Assembly: GCF_041927875.1 (NCBI RefSeq)
Contig: NZ_JBHFHN010000003.1
DNA length: 64,000 bases
From: Paracoccus sp041927875
Lineage (GTDB): Bacteria > Pseudomonadota > Alphaproteobacteria > Rhodobacterales > Rhodobacteraceae
Strand: one strand, 5' to 3'
Position numbers and translations under genes: made by a program. The stretch's first letter is position 1, and each line of letters opens with the position of its first letter. Positions 53,776 to 62,640 of this stretch are shown piece after piece. The notes under the pieces were generated by a model. That model was given only the letters and a program-made list of their open reading frames with translations. It ran no database searches and was not told the origin of the DNA.

Positions 53776-54849
53776 ATGGCAAGCGAGCCGCAAAAGGCCA
53801 CCAGTTACGAGGACGGGCTGAAGGGCGCCACCGAGACCGTCGCCCAGTTCCACGAGCCCAGATCCGCTGTCAGGCGGATACAGCACTGGCTGCACCAGAC
53901 GCCATCGGCGGTGCCGATGATCGTGCTGGTCGCCTCGGTCATCGTGTTCGCGCTGCTCTCGCCTAACTTCTTCAAGGCGACCACGATGTCGACGATCCTG
54001 CAACAGATCGCCATCGTCGGCATCCTGGGCATCGCGCAATCGCTGGTGATCCTGACCGCCGGGATCGACCTTTCGGTGGGGGCGATCGCGGTGTTTTCAT
54101 CGGTGCTGATGGGGCAGATGACCTTTCGCTATGGCATCCCGGCCCCGGCGGCGATTGCCATCGGCATGGCGCTTGGCGCGGCCATGGGGGCGCTGAACGG
54201 GCTGCTGATCTCGCGCCTGAAACTGCCGCCCTTCATCGTGACGCTGGGCACCTGGCAGATCCTGCTGTCGGCCAATTTCATCTTTTCGCGCAACGAAACC
54301 ATCCGCAGCCAGGAGATCGCCGCCAACGCGCCCTCGCTGCAATTCTGGGGCAACGCGATCCAGCCGGGCGGCGTGAAGATCCTGTATGCGGTGTTCCTGA
54401 TGGTCGCCCTGGTGGCGCTGATGGCCTATGTGCTGCGCCACACCGCCTGGGGCCGCCATGTCTATGCCGTCGGCGACGATGCCGAGGCCGCCAAGCTGGC
54501 GGGCGTGCAGACGGACCGCGTGATCCTTCAGGTCTATACGCTGGCGGGGCTGTTCTGCGCCATCGCGGGCTGGGTGATGATCGGCCGCTTCGGCTCGGTG
54601 TCGCCCACCGCATCGACGGGGCAGTTGGGCAATATCCAGTCGATCACCGCCGTGGTGATCGGCGGCATCAGCCTGTTCGGCGGGCGCGGCTCGATCCTGG
54701 GCATGTTCTTCGGGGCGCTGATCGTGGGCGTCTTTGAAATGGGCCTGCGGCTGGTCGGCACCGACCCGCAATGGACCTTCTTCCTGATCGGCGCGCTGAT
54801 CATCTTTGCCGTCGCCGTGGACCAGTGGATCAGAAAGGTGTCGTCATGA
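53776..54849 (+). CDS. frcC: Fructose/mannose-type ABC transporter, permease
   Basis: Membrane subunit of 357 residues, about ten helices, BPD_transp_2 type (ribose/xylose-like). Conserved blocks are SLVILTAGIDLSVGAIAVFSSVLMGQ, LKLPPFIVTLGT, YAVGDDAEAAKLAGVQTDRV and GGISLFGGRGSILG, which are the usual ABC-facing EAA-like region. The N-terminus has a 55-residue charged extension before the first helix, longer than RbsC. The ATG at 53776 follows GAGAGGA. It overlaps the ATPase gene by four bases. Confidence 0.88.
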   Translation: MASEPQKATSYEDGLKGATETVAQFHEPRSAVRRIQHWLHQTPSAVPMIVLVASVIVFALLSPNFFKATTMSTILQQIAIVGILGIAQSLVILTAGIDLSVGAIAVFSSVLMGQMTFRYGIPAPAAIAIGMALGAAMGALNGLLISRLKLPPFIVTLGTWQILLSANFIFSRNETIRSQEIAANAPSLQFWGNAIQPGGVKILYAVFLMVALVALMAYVLRHTAWGRHVYAVGDDAEAAKLAGVQTDRVILQVYTLAGLFCAIAGWVMIGRFGSVSPTASTGQLGNIQSITAVVIGGISLFGGRGSILGMFFGALIVGVFEMGLRLVGTDPQWTFFLIGALIIFAVAVDQWIRKVSS

Positions 54850-55625
54850 CCGCACAGCAACCCATTCTTGCGGCCCGCAACCTTGTCAAACGCTATGGCA
54901 AGGTGACCGCGCTGGATCACTGCGATTTCGACCTGTATCCGGGCGAGATCCTGGCGGTGATCGGTGACAACGGCGCGGGCAAGTCGTCGCTGATCAAGGC
55001 CCTGTCGGGCGCCATCCGCCCGGACGAAGGCGAGATCATGCTGGAGGGCCGCCCGGTCAGCTTTGCCAGCCCGCTGGACGCCCGCGCCGCCGGCATCGAA
55101 TGCGTCTATCAGACGCTGGCCATGTCGCCCGCGCTGTCGATCGCCGACAACATGTTCATGGGCCGCGAGTTGCGCAAACCGGGGTTGATGGGCCAGCTTT
55201 TCCGCATGCTCGACCGCCCGGCGATGGAGGCCTTCGCCCGCGCCAAGCTGAACGAGCTGGGGCTGATGACCATCCAGAACATCAACCAGCCGGTCGAAAC
55301 CCTGTCGGGCGGGCAGCGGCAGGGGGTTGCCGTCGCCCGCGCCGCCGCCTTTGGGTCCAAGGTGGTGATCCTTGATGAGCCGACCGCCGCGCTTGGCGTC
55401 AAGGAAAGCCGCCGCGTGCTTGACCTGATCCGCGACGTGCGCGCGCGCGGTATCCCGATCATCCTGATCAGCCACAACATGCCGCATGTGTTCGAGGTGG
55501 CCGACCGCATCCACATCCACCGCCTTGGCAAGCGGCTATGCGTGATCCGCCCGCAGGATCATTCGATGTCGGATGCCGTGGCCTTCATGACCGGCGCGAA
55601 ACTGCCCGAAGGGCTGGCGGCCTGA
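54846..55625 (+). CDS. frcA: Fructose/mannose-type ABC transporter, ATPase
   Basis: Cytoplasmic ATPase of 259 residues. It has Walker A GDNGAGKSSLIK (about residue 39), the signature LSGGQRQGVAVARAA, Walker B VVILDEPTAALG and an H-loop in LISHNMPHV. It is a single-domain ATPase, about half the size of the tandem RbsA type, as in FrcA. The ATG overlaps the frcC stop. A hairpin after its stop (55633) separates it from norF. No fructokinase follows, unlike the rhizobial frcK locus. Confidence 0.9.
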   Translation: MTAQQPILAARNLVKRYGKVTALDHCDFDLYPGEILAVIGDNGAGKSSLIKALSGAIRPDEGEIMLEGRPVSFASPLDARAAGIECVYQTLAMSPALSIADNMFMGRELRKPGLMGQLFRMLDRPAMEAFARAKLNELGLMTIQNINQPVETLSGGQRQGVAVARAAAFGSKVVILDEPTAALGVKESRRVLDLIRDVRARGIPIILISHNMPHVFEVADRIHIHRLGKRLCVIRPQDHSMSDAVAFMTGAKLPEGLAA

Positions 55626-55632
55626 AGCCCCT

Positions 55633-55656
55633 GCCCCGGCGTTTCGGCGCCGGGGC
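55633..55656. terminator. Bidirectional hairpin between frcA and norF
   Basis: GCCCCGGCG (55633-55641) and CGCCGGGGC (55648-55656) form a perfect 9-bp stem with a TTTCGG loop. It sits in the 30 bases between two convergent gene ends and touches the norF stop. There is no T run, so termination strength is uncertain. Confidence 0.6.
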
Positions 55657-55931
55657 TATCTGGCGCCCGCTGCCAGATACAGCGCGGCCAGCACCAGCAT
55701 GAAGATCGCCATCACCCATGCAAAGCCGCGCCGCCAGAACGGGGCCGCGCGCAGGCCCAGATAGTCGGCCAGGATCACCCCCGCCTTGGCCCAGGACAAG
55801 ACCAGGATCGCCAGCCCGGCCAGCCGCACCGACCAGCCGGAAAGATATGGCACCGCCAGTGCCACAATCGTCGCAAGGCCGGACAAAGCCACCAGCACAC
55901 CCCAGGCGCGGATCAGGCCCCGCTCGGTCAT
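55656..55931 (-). CDS. norF: NorF, small membrane protein of the nor operon
   Basis: A 91-residue membrane protein with three hydrophobic segments (GVLVALSGLATIVALAVPYL, RLAGLAILVLSWAKAGVILADYLGLR, MAIFMLVLAALYLA). It resembles cytochrome oxidase subunit IV. It is required for full NO reductase activity in Paracoccus, though the exact role is unclear. The ATG at 55931 makes an ATGA overlap with the norE stop. Last gene of norCBQDEF. Confidence 0.88.
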   Translation of the reverse strand: MTERGLIRAWGVLVALSGLATIVALAVPYLSGWSVRLAGLAILVLSWAKAGVILADYLGLRAAPFWRRGFAWVMAIFMLVLAALYLAAGAR

Positions 55932-56479
55932 GGCAGCAGGTAGATGACGGGGAACAGGATCACCCAGACCAGATCGACCATGTGCCAAAAGGCGGCGGCG
56001 ACCTCGACCGGGGCGGGGGCGGCGCGGATCGCGACCAGGGCCAGCAGCAGGACACCGGCCAGAACATGCGCGGCGTGAAAGCCGGTCAGCAGGTAATAGA
56101 AGGTGAAGAACGGGTGGGTCTCGGTGCTGATGCCATGGGCGGCGTGGTCAAGGAACTCGACGGTTTTCAGGCCCAGAAAGACCAGGCCCAAAACCGCCGC
56201 CAGCCCCAGCCACAGCCGCGCCCGCCCGCGCGCCATGGCCTGCGCGGCGCGCACCGCCAGGGCCGCGAACAGGCCCGAGGTGACCAGCACCACCGTATTC
56301 ACCCCGGCCCCCGCGCGGTGCAGCGTGTCCTGTGCGGCAGCAAAGCCCGCCGGATCGGTCAGCCGCACGCCCAGAAAGGCGGCAAGACCCGCGCCGAAAA
56401 CCAGCAATTCGCTGACGATCAGCACCCAGATCATCACCTCGCCGGGCAGATCGTCCAAGGGGGATCGCGCCTCGGTCAT
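55928..56479 (-). CDS. norE: NorE, cytochrome oxidase subunit III-like protein
   Basis: A 183-residue membrane protein of the heme-copper oxidase subunit III family with five helices. Conserved parts are DDLPGEVMIWVLIVSELLVFGAGLAAF, LLTGFHAAHVLAGVLLL and FWHMVDLVWVILFPVIYLLP. It is a helper of NO reductase and is not part of the purified complex. Start and stop overlap norD and norF respectively by four bases. Confidence 0.92.
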   Translation of the reverse strand: MTEARSPLDDLPGEVMIWVLIVSELLVFGAGLAAFLGVRLTDPAGFAAAQDTLHRAGAGVNTVVLVTSGLFAALAVRAAQAMARGRARLWLGLAAVLGLVFLGLKTVEFLDHAAHGISTETHPFFTFYYLLTGFHAAHVLAGVLLLALVAIRAAPAPVEVAAAFWHMVDLVWVILFPVIYLLP

Positions 56480-58401
56480 GCGCCGACCAACTGGCGGTAG
56501 ATCTGCGGCAGCGCGGCGGTCAGGTGATCGGGATGCGACACCAAGGCCGAGCCGCCCTGTCCGAAGATGCGCGGGAACCAGGATTTCGCTTGCCGGTCCA
56601 CGGTGATGCCGAACACGCGATGCCCGGCGCGGCGGGCCTCGCGCACGGCCATGCGGCTGTCCTCGATGCCGTGGCGGCCCTCGTAATGGTCCAGATCGTT
56701 GGGCTTGCCGTCGGTGATGACCAGCAAAAGCCGCCGCTGTCCGGCCTGCCGCGCCAGCCCCGCACTGACATGCCGGATCGCCGCGCCAAGGCGGGTGTAG
56801 AAGCCGGGGCGCAGGCTGGCGATGCGGGCGGCGACATCCGGCCCCATCGGCTGATCGAAATCCTTGCAGGTCTGCACATAGACCCGATCGCGCCGCAGGG
56901 ATGAAAAGGCGTGGATCGCAAAGGCATCACCGCAGGCCTCAAGCCCCATCGCAAGGGCCGTCAGCGCCTCGCGTTCGATGTCGATGACGCTGCGCCCGCC
57001 GCTGACCTGGCTTTCGGTCGACCGCGACACATCCAGCAGGATCGACACCGCCAGATCGCGCGCGACGGGCCGCGATTGCCGCCAGATACGGTCGTTGCCC
57101 TGACCTCGCACCCGCAGATCGGCGGCGGATCGGATGGCGGCGTCGATATCCAGATCATCCCCCTCGGGGTGGCCGCTGGTCATCATCCGGCCCGGCCGCA
57201 GCGCCTCGAACTGGCGGCGCACAGCGCGGATGCGGCGGGCACTGGCGGGATCGTCGGTCAGCGGCTGGTCGGCGGCCTCGGCATCCGAGGCCAGCACGAC
57301 ACAATGATCGGGCAGCCAGACGCCGGTGCGGCAATCCCATTCGGGATAGGTGAAACGGCCAGACAAAGCCTCGCGGTTCACATCCTCGGGGGCCAGATCC
57401 AGATGCAGCTTCAGCCGCGTCGCCGGGGCCTTGCTGACCTGCGCCAAGCCGATCTCGTCCTGGTCGTCGGCGGCCTTGCGGGCGCTGTCGTCGTCGTCAT
57501 CCTCGACCCGGCGGTTCAGGTTCAGATATTCGGCCCAGGACAGGATCGCCTCGAACTTGAACAGGATCAGGCTGTCCTTGCGGTCGGCCTGATCGGCGGC
57601 ACGGCGACGGGCGCGGCGGGATCGGGCATCGGTGGCGGGGTCGGTCGAGCCGTCGCTGTCGGCGGCCTCGGCCTCGGTGGTGGCACTGGCCAGCAGCGGG
57701 CGCAGGTCGGGCCAGACCGGCACCGGACGGAAGGGGCGATAGTCGCGCGGCGCGGATGGGACATGACCCGCCATCATATCCGCCGCCAGCCCGGTCAGGG
57801 CCGCAGGGTCGCCCAGATCATGCCGGATCAGCGCCTCGATCGCGGCCTCTGCCGGGGGAAGGTGCGTGACCGGTCGCAGCGCCAGGGCCATCGCCGCCAG
57901 TTCGCGGCCCAAAGGCGCAAGGCCCGGCGCCTGATCGCGGGTGTCCGCGATCATCGCGCGGGCGCAGGCGATGGCGGCCAGATCGGCGGCCAGCGGATCG
58001 CGCGGCAGGCGCGGCGGAGTGGCCGGCGCATGGGCGGCAAGCGCCGTCAGCCAGACATACAGCGCGCCATTCGCCGCCCGGTCGGGAAAGATCGCCAGAC
58101 TGTCGGGCAGACGCAGGTTCGCGCCGTCGAAACTGGCGCGGGGAAACCGCTCGGCCTCATGCCCCAGACGGCGCAGGAAGGACAGCCGATGGTGCGCGAC
58201 CTCATCGGCGACGGGTTTGATCTGGACGGCGGCATCGCCGCCCAGACCCCGGAACAGGACGGCCAGCCGCCCGTCGACCTCGGAAAGGCCGACACGGGCT
58301 GAATCATGCACCTGGGGTGCATCAAGGCGACTGGCCAAAGCGTGCCACAGTTTCCCGACACTTTCTTCGGGTTCCCATGGCTCGAAGTCGATCCGTGACA
58401 T
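56476..58401 (-). CDS. norD: NorD, VWA-domain NO reductase activation protein
   Basis: Cytoplasmic chaperone that works with NorQ to insert the non-heme iron of NorB. The product is 641 residues. The C-terminal von Willebrand A domain begins LAVSILLDVSRSTESQVSGGRSVID (MIDAS DxSxS) at about residue 445 and ends near LIDGKP-like LLVITDGKPNDLDHYEG. The central part is acidic and low-complexity (about 255-320). The ATG at 58401 has a GAGG site and lies eight bases after the norQ stop; the GTG at 58413 overlaps norQ. It overlaps norE by four bases. Confidence 0.93.
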   Translation of the reverse strand: MSRIDFEPWEPEESVGKLWHALASRLDAPQVHDSARVGLSEVDGRLAVLFRGLGGDAAVQIKPVADEVAHHRLSFLRRLGHEAERFPRASFDGANLRLPDSLAIFPDRAANGALYVWLTALAAHAPATPPRLPRDPLAADLAAIACARAMIADTRDQAPGLAPLGRELAAMALALRPVTHLPPAEAAIEALIRHDLGDPAALTGLAADMMAGHVPSAPRDYRPFRPVPVWPDLRPLLASATTEAEAADSDGSTDPATDARSRRARRRAADQADRKDSLILFKFEAILSWAEYLNLNRRVEDDDDDSARKAADDQDEIGLAQVSKAPATRLKLHLDLAPEDVNREALSGRFTYPEWDCRTGVWLPDHCVVLASDAEAADQPLTDDPASARRIRAVRRQFEALRPGRMMTSGHPEGDDLDIDAAIRSAADLRVRGQGNDRIWRQSRPVARDLAVSILLDVSRSTESQVSGGRSVIDIEREALTALAMGLEACGDAFAIHAFSSLRRDRVYVQTCKDFDQPMGPDVAARIASLRPGFYTRLGAAIRHVSAGLARQAGQRRLLLVITDGKPNDLDHYEGRHGIEDSRMAVREARRAGHRVFGITVDRQAKSWFPRIFGQGGSALVSHPDHLTAALPQIYRQLVGA

Positions 58402-58409
58402 GGCCGGCC

Positions 58410-59225
58410 TCACCCGAAAACAGCCGTCACAAGATCGTTCAGCCCGCGTTTCACATCGGCATCGTCGGTCAGCGGCTCGATCATCGCGGCATGAACCGCA
58501 CGGTCGATCGACATGCCGCCAGCGATCAGCGTGGCCGCATACACCACCAGCCGGGTCGAGACTCCCTCCTCCAGATCCTGACCCTTCAGGCAGCGCAGCT
58601 TGCCCGCAAGGCGAACCAGTTGTTTGGCGCGCGCCTCATCCAGGCCGCTTTCGCGGGTGACGACCGGGATTTCGCGATCCGGCGTCGGAAAGTCGAAATC
58701 CAGCGCCAGAAACCGCTGCCGGGTCGAAGGTTTCAGCGTTTTCAGGATGTTCTGGTAACCGGGGTTATAGGATGCCACCAGCATGAAGCCGGGGGCAGCG
58801 TGCAATTCCTCGCCCGTGCGGTCGATGGGCAGGATGCGGCGGTCGTCGGTCAGCGGGTGCAGCACGACGGTCACATCCTTGCGCGCCTCGACCACCTCAT
58901 CCAGGTAGCAGATGGCGCCTTCGCGCACAGCGCGGGTCAGCGGACCATCGACCCAGACGGTTTCGCCGCCCTTCAGCAGATAGCGCCCGATCAGGTCAGC
59001 CGCCGACAGGTCGTCATGGCAGGCGACGGTATACAGCGGGCGGCCCAGCCGCGCCGCCATATGGGCGACAAAGCGGGTCTTGCCGCAGCCGGTCGGGCCT
59101 TTCAGCAGCACCGGCAGATCATGGGCGGCGGCAGCGGTGAACAGCGCGACCTCATCGCCCTGGGGCAGGTAGAAGGGGGCGTCAGCCGCCCCCTTCAGGT
59201 TGGGGTGTCCGTCCATGGCCGTCAT
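58410..59225 (-). CDS. norQ: NorQ, MoxR-type AAA+ ATPase
   Basis: ATPase partner of NorD in maturation of NO reductase. The 271-residue protein has Walker A LKGPTGCGKTRFVAHMA (about residue 38), Walker B AICYLDEVVEARKDV, sensor 1 LVASYNPGYQN and an arginine-finger region STRQRF. The ATG at 59225 overlaps the norB stop in ATGA. The extended upstream frame (to 59357) lies inside norB and was rejected. Confidence 0.93.
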   Translation of the reverse strand: MTAMDGHPNLKGAADAPFYLPQGDEVALFTAAAAHDLPVLLKGPTGCGKTRFVAHMAARLGRPLYTVACHDDLSAADLIGRYLLKGGETVWVDGPLTRAVREGAICYLDEVVEARKDVTVVLHPLTDDRRILPIDRTGEELHAAPGFMLVASYNPGYQNILKTLKPSTRQRFLALDFDFPTPDREIPVVTRESGLDEARAKQLVRLAGKLRCLKGQDLEEGVSTRLVVYAATLIAGGMSIDRAVHAAMIEPLTDDADVKRGLNDLVTAVFG

Positions 59226-60592
59226 TCCGCGGCCTGCTGGATGACGGGGCCGGGGGTGATCACCTCGCGCCGCGGAAACAGGACGGCGTAGATGAACAAC
59301 AGCGCGCCCAGAACCACGGCCACGCCCGAACCAAAGCGCATGGCGTAGAAGATCCACAGTTGATCCTGCACATCCATGAAGCCCTGGCCGTTCACCCGTT
59401 GCAGGTGGGTCTGCACCGTGCCCGCAAAGGTCAGGGTGAAGGTCATGAACAGCATCCCGCCCGACATCAGCCAGAAGGATGCCATGTTCAGCACCTGGTT
59501 ATAGGGGTCACGTCCGCGCAGCGCCGGCATCGCATAGCTGATGATCGCCAGGTTCAGACAGACATAGGCGCCGTAAAAGGCCAGGTGCCCATGCGCGGCG
59601 GTGATCTGCGTGCCATGGGTGTAATAGTTCACCCCGTGCAGCGTGTGCAGGAAGCCCCAGACACCCGCACCGAAGAAGGCCAGAACCGCGCAGCCCAAGG
59701 CCCACAGCAGCGCCGCCTTGTTCGGGTGATCGCGCCGCCCCTTCCACACCATGACGAAGGCAAAGGCCATCATGGCGAAGAACGGGATCACCTCGAGCGA
59801 GCTGAAGACCGAGCCGATCCACTGCCAATAGCCCGGCAGGCCGATCCAGTAATAGTGGTGCCCGGTGCCCAGGATGCCCGAGAACAGCGCCGCCGCGACG
59901 ATAACATACAGCCACTTTTCAACGACTTCGCGGTCAACGCCGGTCAGTTTCAGCATCAGATAGCCCAGGATCGAGGCCATGATCAGCTCCCACACGCCTT
60001 CGACCCACAGGTGGATCACATACCACCAGTATTGCTTGTCCAGCGCCAGGTTCGACGGGTTGTAGAAGGCGAACAGGAACAGCAGGGCCAGCCCCCACAG
60101 GCCGATCAGCAGGATGTTGGTGATCGCGGTCTTGCGGCCCTTCAGCACCGTCAGCGTGACGTTGTAAAGAAAGATCAGCGCGGCGACGACGATGCCCGCC
60201 TTGACCCATTTCGGCTGTTCCAGAAACTCGCGCCCTTCCTTGCCCAGCAGCCAGTTGCCGTGGAACAGGTCGAACATATAGGTCACGACCACGCCCGCCG
60301 TGCCCAGCACGAAGATGCCAAGCTGGATCCAGGCCAGGGTGGGCGAGTGGATCTCGCGTTCGGATTCCTCGGGGATCAGCCAATAGGCGGCCCCGAAAAA
60401 GCCCAGCAGCAGCCAGACGACCAGGCTGTTGGAATGCAGCATCCGCACGATGTTGAAGGGCAGAAGCTCGGACAGGAAGTTCGGCTGAACATAGATCCAG
60501 CCCATGACCAGGCCCATCGTGACCTGCACCGCGAACAGGATCATGGCGGTGACGAAATAGGCCAGGGCGATCTTTTGTGTGTGATATTTCAT
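59222..60592 (-). CDS. norB: NorB, nitric oxide reductase catalytic subunit
   Basis: Membrane subunit that reduces two NO to N2O at a heme b3/FeB site, receiving electrons from NorC (cNOR type; no N-terminal quinol-type extension). The 456-residue protein has 12 helices. Ligand histidines are visible in MLHSNSLVVWLL, HLWVEGVWELI, GTGHHYYWIGLP and HGHLAFYGAYVCLN. The glutamates expected near the active site are in HLWVEGVWE. The ATG at 60592 was chosen because it starts the first helix region; the earlier frame is noise. It follows norC by 13 bases. Confidence 0.96.
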   Translation of the reverse strand: MKYHTQKIALAYFVTAMILFAVQVTMGLVMGWIYVQPNFLSELLPFNIVRMLHSNSLVVWLLLGFFGAAYWLIPEESEREIHSPTLAWIQLGIFVLGTAGVVVTYMFDLFHGNWLLGKEGREFLEQPKWVKAGIVVAALIFLYNVTLTVLKGRKTAITNILLIGLWGLALLFLFAFYNPSNLALDKQYWWYVIHLWVEGVWELIMASILGYLMLKLTGVDREVVEKWLYVIVAAALFSGILGTGHHYYWIGLPGYWQWIGSVFSSLEVIPFFAMMAFAFVMVWKGRRDHPNKAALLWALGCAVLAFFGAGVWGFLHTLHGVNYYTHGTQITAAHGHLAFYGAYVCLNLAIISYAMPALRGRDPYNQVLNMASFWLMSGGMLFMTFTLTFAGTVQTHLQRVNGQGFMDVQDQLWIFYAMRFGSGVAVVLGALLFIYAVLFPRREVITPGPVIQQAAE

Positions 60593-60605
60593 GATGATAT
60601 CCCCC

Positions 60606-61058
60606 TTAGCCCGCGTCGTTCGGCGGCCAGTTCTGGGTGTTGATGCGGCCCGTCCACAACAGGAAGTCGGCCAGTTGGCGGTATTCCTCATCGGTCAGGT
60701 TGAACTGCGGCATCTGGCGGCGGCCCTCGATGCCGGTGGGCATCGCGTCCATCCAGCCCTTCAGCGTGATCATCGCCGCCTCGGGGTCGTCCTGAACCCC
60801 CCAGCGTTTCATCACATTGCCCAGTTCGGGCGCGTAATAGGCGCCTTCGCCCAGGATGGTGTGGCAGTTGATGCAGGCATTCTTTTCCCAGATATGCTTG
60901 CCCGCCGCGACGCTGTCGGTCAGTCCGGCCACATCCGTCGATTGGGTCACGACATAGCGGTGGGAATGGATCGACAGGGCCACGAAGATCAGGATGAAGA
61001 ACAATGATCCGCCATAGAAGATATTGCGGGCCATGCTCTTGGTCATGACATCGCGCAT
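60606..61058 (-). CDS. norC: NorC, nitric oxide reductase cytochrome c subunit
   Basis: Membrane-anchored monoheme cytochrome c that feeds NorB. The 150-residue protein has one N-terminal helix (IFYGGSLFFILIFVALSI) and the heme site ACINCHT with Cys62, Cys65 and His66. The likely axial Met is in GRRQMPQFNLTDEEY. The ATG at 61058 has AAAAGGA seven bases upstream. It is the first gene of the nor operon, 63 bases after the NNR-type box at 61122. Confidence 0.96.
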   Translation of the reverse strand: MRDVMTKSMARNIFYGGSLFFILIFVALSIHSHRYVVTQSTDVAGLTDSVAAGKHIWEKNACINCHTILGEGAYYAPELGNVMKRWGVQDDPEAAMITLKGWMDAMPTGIEGRRQMPQFNLTDEEYRQLADFLLWTGRINTQNWPPNDAG

Positions 61059-61121
61059 GGCGCAGTCCTTTTCAGAGCAGTTTCAGATGGTCCCTGATCG
61101 CGCGCCCGTGATGAGTCGGCC

Positions 61122-61135
61122 TTAACAAAAGTCAA
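61122..61135 (-). promoter_or_regulatory. NNR/FNR-type box before norC
   Basis: TTAACAAAAGTCAA, reading TTGACTTTTGTTAA towards norC, is centred about 70 bases upstream of the ATG. It fits the TTGAC-N4-GTTAA form of NO-responsive NNR boxes in Paracoccus. The same 14-mer occurs upstream of nnrS. Confidence 0.75.
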
Positions 61136-61232
61136 CGAGGCATCTTTTATTGCGGGGGCCGGGGGCGTCGGGGCCAAGTGGCCGAAAGGCTTGGGAAACC
61201 GGCTGTGCAGGCCGTGCACCGGGGCGGCACAA

Positions 61233-61255
61233 CCTGTGCACAGAATGTACACAGG
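61233..61255. promoter_or_regulatory. Palindrome between nnrS and norC
   Basis: CCTGTGCACA-GAA-TGTACACAGG has ten-base arms with one mismatch. In the minus-strand transcript the mismatch becomes a G-U pair, so it can also fold as an RNA hairpin with a 3-base loop. It lies 42 bases after the nnrS stop and about 98 bases upstream of the norC NNR box. It may be an operator, a 3' hairpin of nnrS, or both. Confidence 0.5.
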
Positions 61256-61296
61256 CGGCGCGCGCAGGGAATGGGCGGCGCGCAACGCGCAGGCGA

Positions 61297-62508
61297 TCAG
61301 CCCTGACGCGGCAGCCGGGGCGCGGTCAGGATCGGCGCGTAGATCACCACGAACAGCGCAAAGCCCAGGATCCAGGCCAGACCCGCGCCGATGACCGCCG
61401 GGTAATAAAGGCCAGGCGCGGCCGAGCCGATCCAGCGCAGCAGCGCCGCGGCGATGACCAGCCCATAGGCGAGCGGCATCAGCGCCGGTGCCCGCAGGCC
61501 GCGCCCGGTATGGCCAAGCGCCGCGCGGCTCATCACGGCAAGCGTCATGGTGCCGATCGCGCCGACGCCCAGCAGATGCAGCGCCGCGACCTCGGATCCC
61601 AGGCCCAGGCCTGCCAGACCCCAGGCGATCAGCCCGACGGCCAGCAGCCCATAGCCCAGATGCAGCACCGCAACCAACGCATCACGGCGCAGCGCCCAGC
61701 CGCGCCAGCCCACCAGCCGCAGCAGGGCCAGCCCACCGGCCAGCAGCGCCAACCCGCCTGTCGCCGCCTCGGGCAGGCCAGCCAGCACCACCAGCGGCAG
61801 CGCCAGCGCGGTCAGGTTTCCGGCGCGGTCCAGCGCGGCGCGGTTGATCGGCAGATGCGCGGGCGACTCGATCCCCGCGCGCAGCAGGGCGTTGCGGGTG
61901 AACGCCGGGGTGATGCGCCCGCCCAGCACCGCGATCATCGCGCACAGCCCGATCAGCCCGGCGCGCAACCCCGCCCCGGCATCACCCCAGGGCAGGCCCA
62001 GCCAATCCAAGTGCACGCGCAGATCGGCCAGCCAGATCGCAGCGATGACGCCCAGAAACAGCAGGTTCTGCGGCTTGGGCCTGCGCAACAGTAGGCTGGC
62101 TACCTTGGCCGCCAGAAACGGCAGAAAGGCCAGATTCAGCACCGCCACCCAGACCGGCGACACGGTGCCCGAAAGGGTCATCGCCGCGCGCCCCGCCAGC
62201 CAGACCAGCCCCGCAGCAATCAGAAAGCCGCGCTGCGCGCCGGGCAGCCCGGTCCAGTTCGGCACGGCGGTCAGAAAGAACCCGGCCATGGCGGCGGCGC
62301 CATAGCCGAAGATCATCTCATGCCCATGCCAGTGATGCGGCGCCATCGAAAAGGGCAGATCGATCATCACCCCGCCCCAGGCATGGGCCGCCAGCCAGAT
62401 CACCCAGACCAGCATCGCCAGGACCGCCATCACACCGGCGGCCAGAAAGAACAGCCGAAAGCCCTCGGTGGTCAGCAAATTAAGGGGGTGGACGCGGGGC
62501 GGGGTCAT
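61297..62508 (-). CDS. nnrS: NnrS family heme-copper membrane protein
   Basis: A 403-residue membrane protein with about 12 helices. The NnrS signature is clear: EGFRLFFLAAGVMAVLAMLVW, then FSMAPHHWHGHEMIFGYGAAAMAGFFLTAVPNWTG with histidines that bind heme/copper, and RAALGHTGR. NnrS is part of the NO-inducible set and relieves nitrosative stress. The ATG at 62508 starts the conserved domain; the frame extends upstream without family features. The NNR-type box lies 99 bases before the start. The gene is divergent from nirS. Confidence 0.93.
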   Translation of the reverse strand: MTPPRVHPLNLLTTEGFRLFFLAAGVMAVLAMLVWVIWLAAHAWGGVMIDLPFSMAPHHWHGHEMIFGYGAAAMAGFFLTAVPNWTGLPGAQRGFLIAAGLVWLAGRAAMTLSGTVSPVWVAVLNLAFLPFLAAKVASLLLRRPKPQNLLFLGVIAAIWLADLRVHLDWLGLPWGDAGAGLRAGLIGLCAMIAVLGGRITPAFTRNALLRAGIESPAHLPINRAALDRAGNLTALALPLVVLAGLPEAATGGLALLAGGLALLRLVGWRGWALRRDALVAVLHLGYGLLAVGLIAWGLAGLGLGSEVAALHLLGVGAIGTMTLAVMSRAALGHTGRGLRAPALMPLAYGLVIAAALLRWIGSAAPGLYYPAVIGAGLAWILGFALFVVIYAPILTAPRLPRQG

Positions 62509-62606
62509 GGCGGGCCTCGATCTGGGGTGGAAGATGCGGCGCAGGCGGGCGCAGATTGCGTTGGCGGCCGTGACCCAAGCTGTTGCCGGAACCGGCCGCG
62601 CGCACC

Positions 62607-62620
62607 TTAACAAAAGTCAA
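62607..62620 (-). promoter_or_regulatory. NNR/FNR-type box before nnrS
   Basis: TTAACAAAAGTCAA, identical in all 14 bases to the box before norC and in the same orientation relative to its gene. It lies 99-112 bases upstream of the nnrS ATG, so the leader is longer than that of norC. Confidence 0.75.
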
Positions 62621-62640
62621 AGCCGCCCGGGGTCGCCCTC

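Noticed and set aside
61043..61285. An 80-codon minus frame in the nnrS-norC gap
   Set aside because: It spans the NNR box and the norC ribosome site and has no family; regulatory DNA is the better reading.
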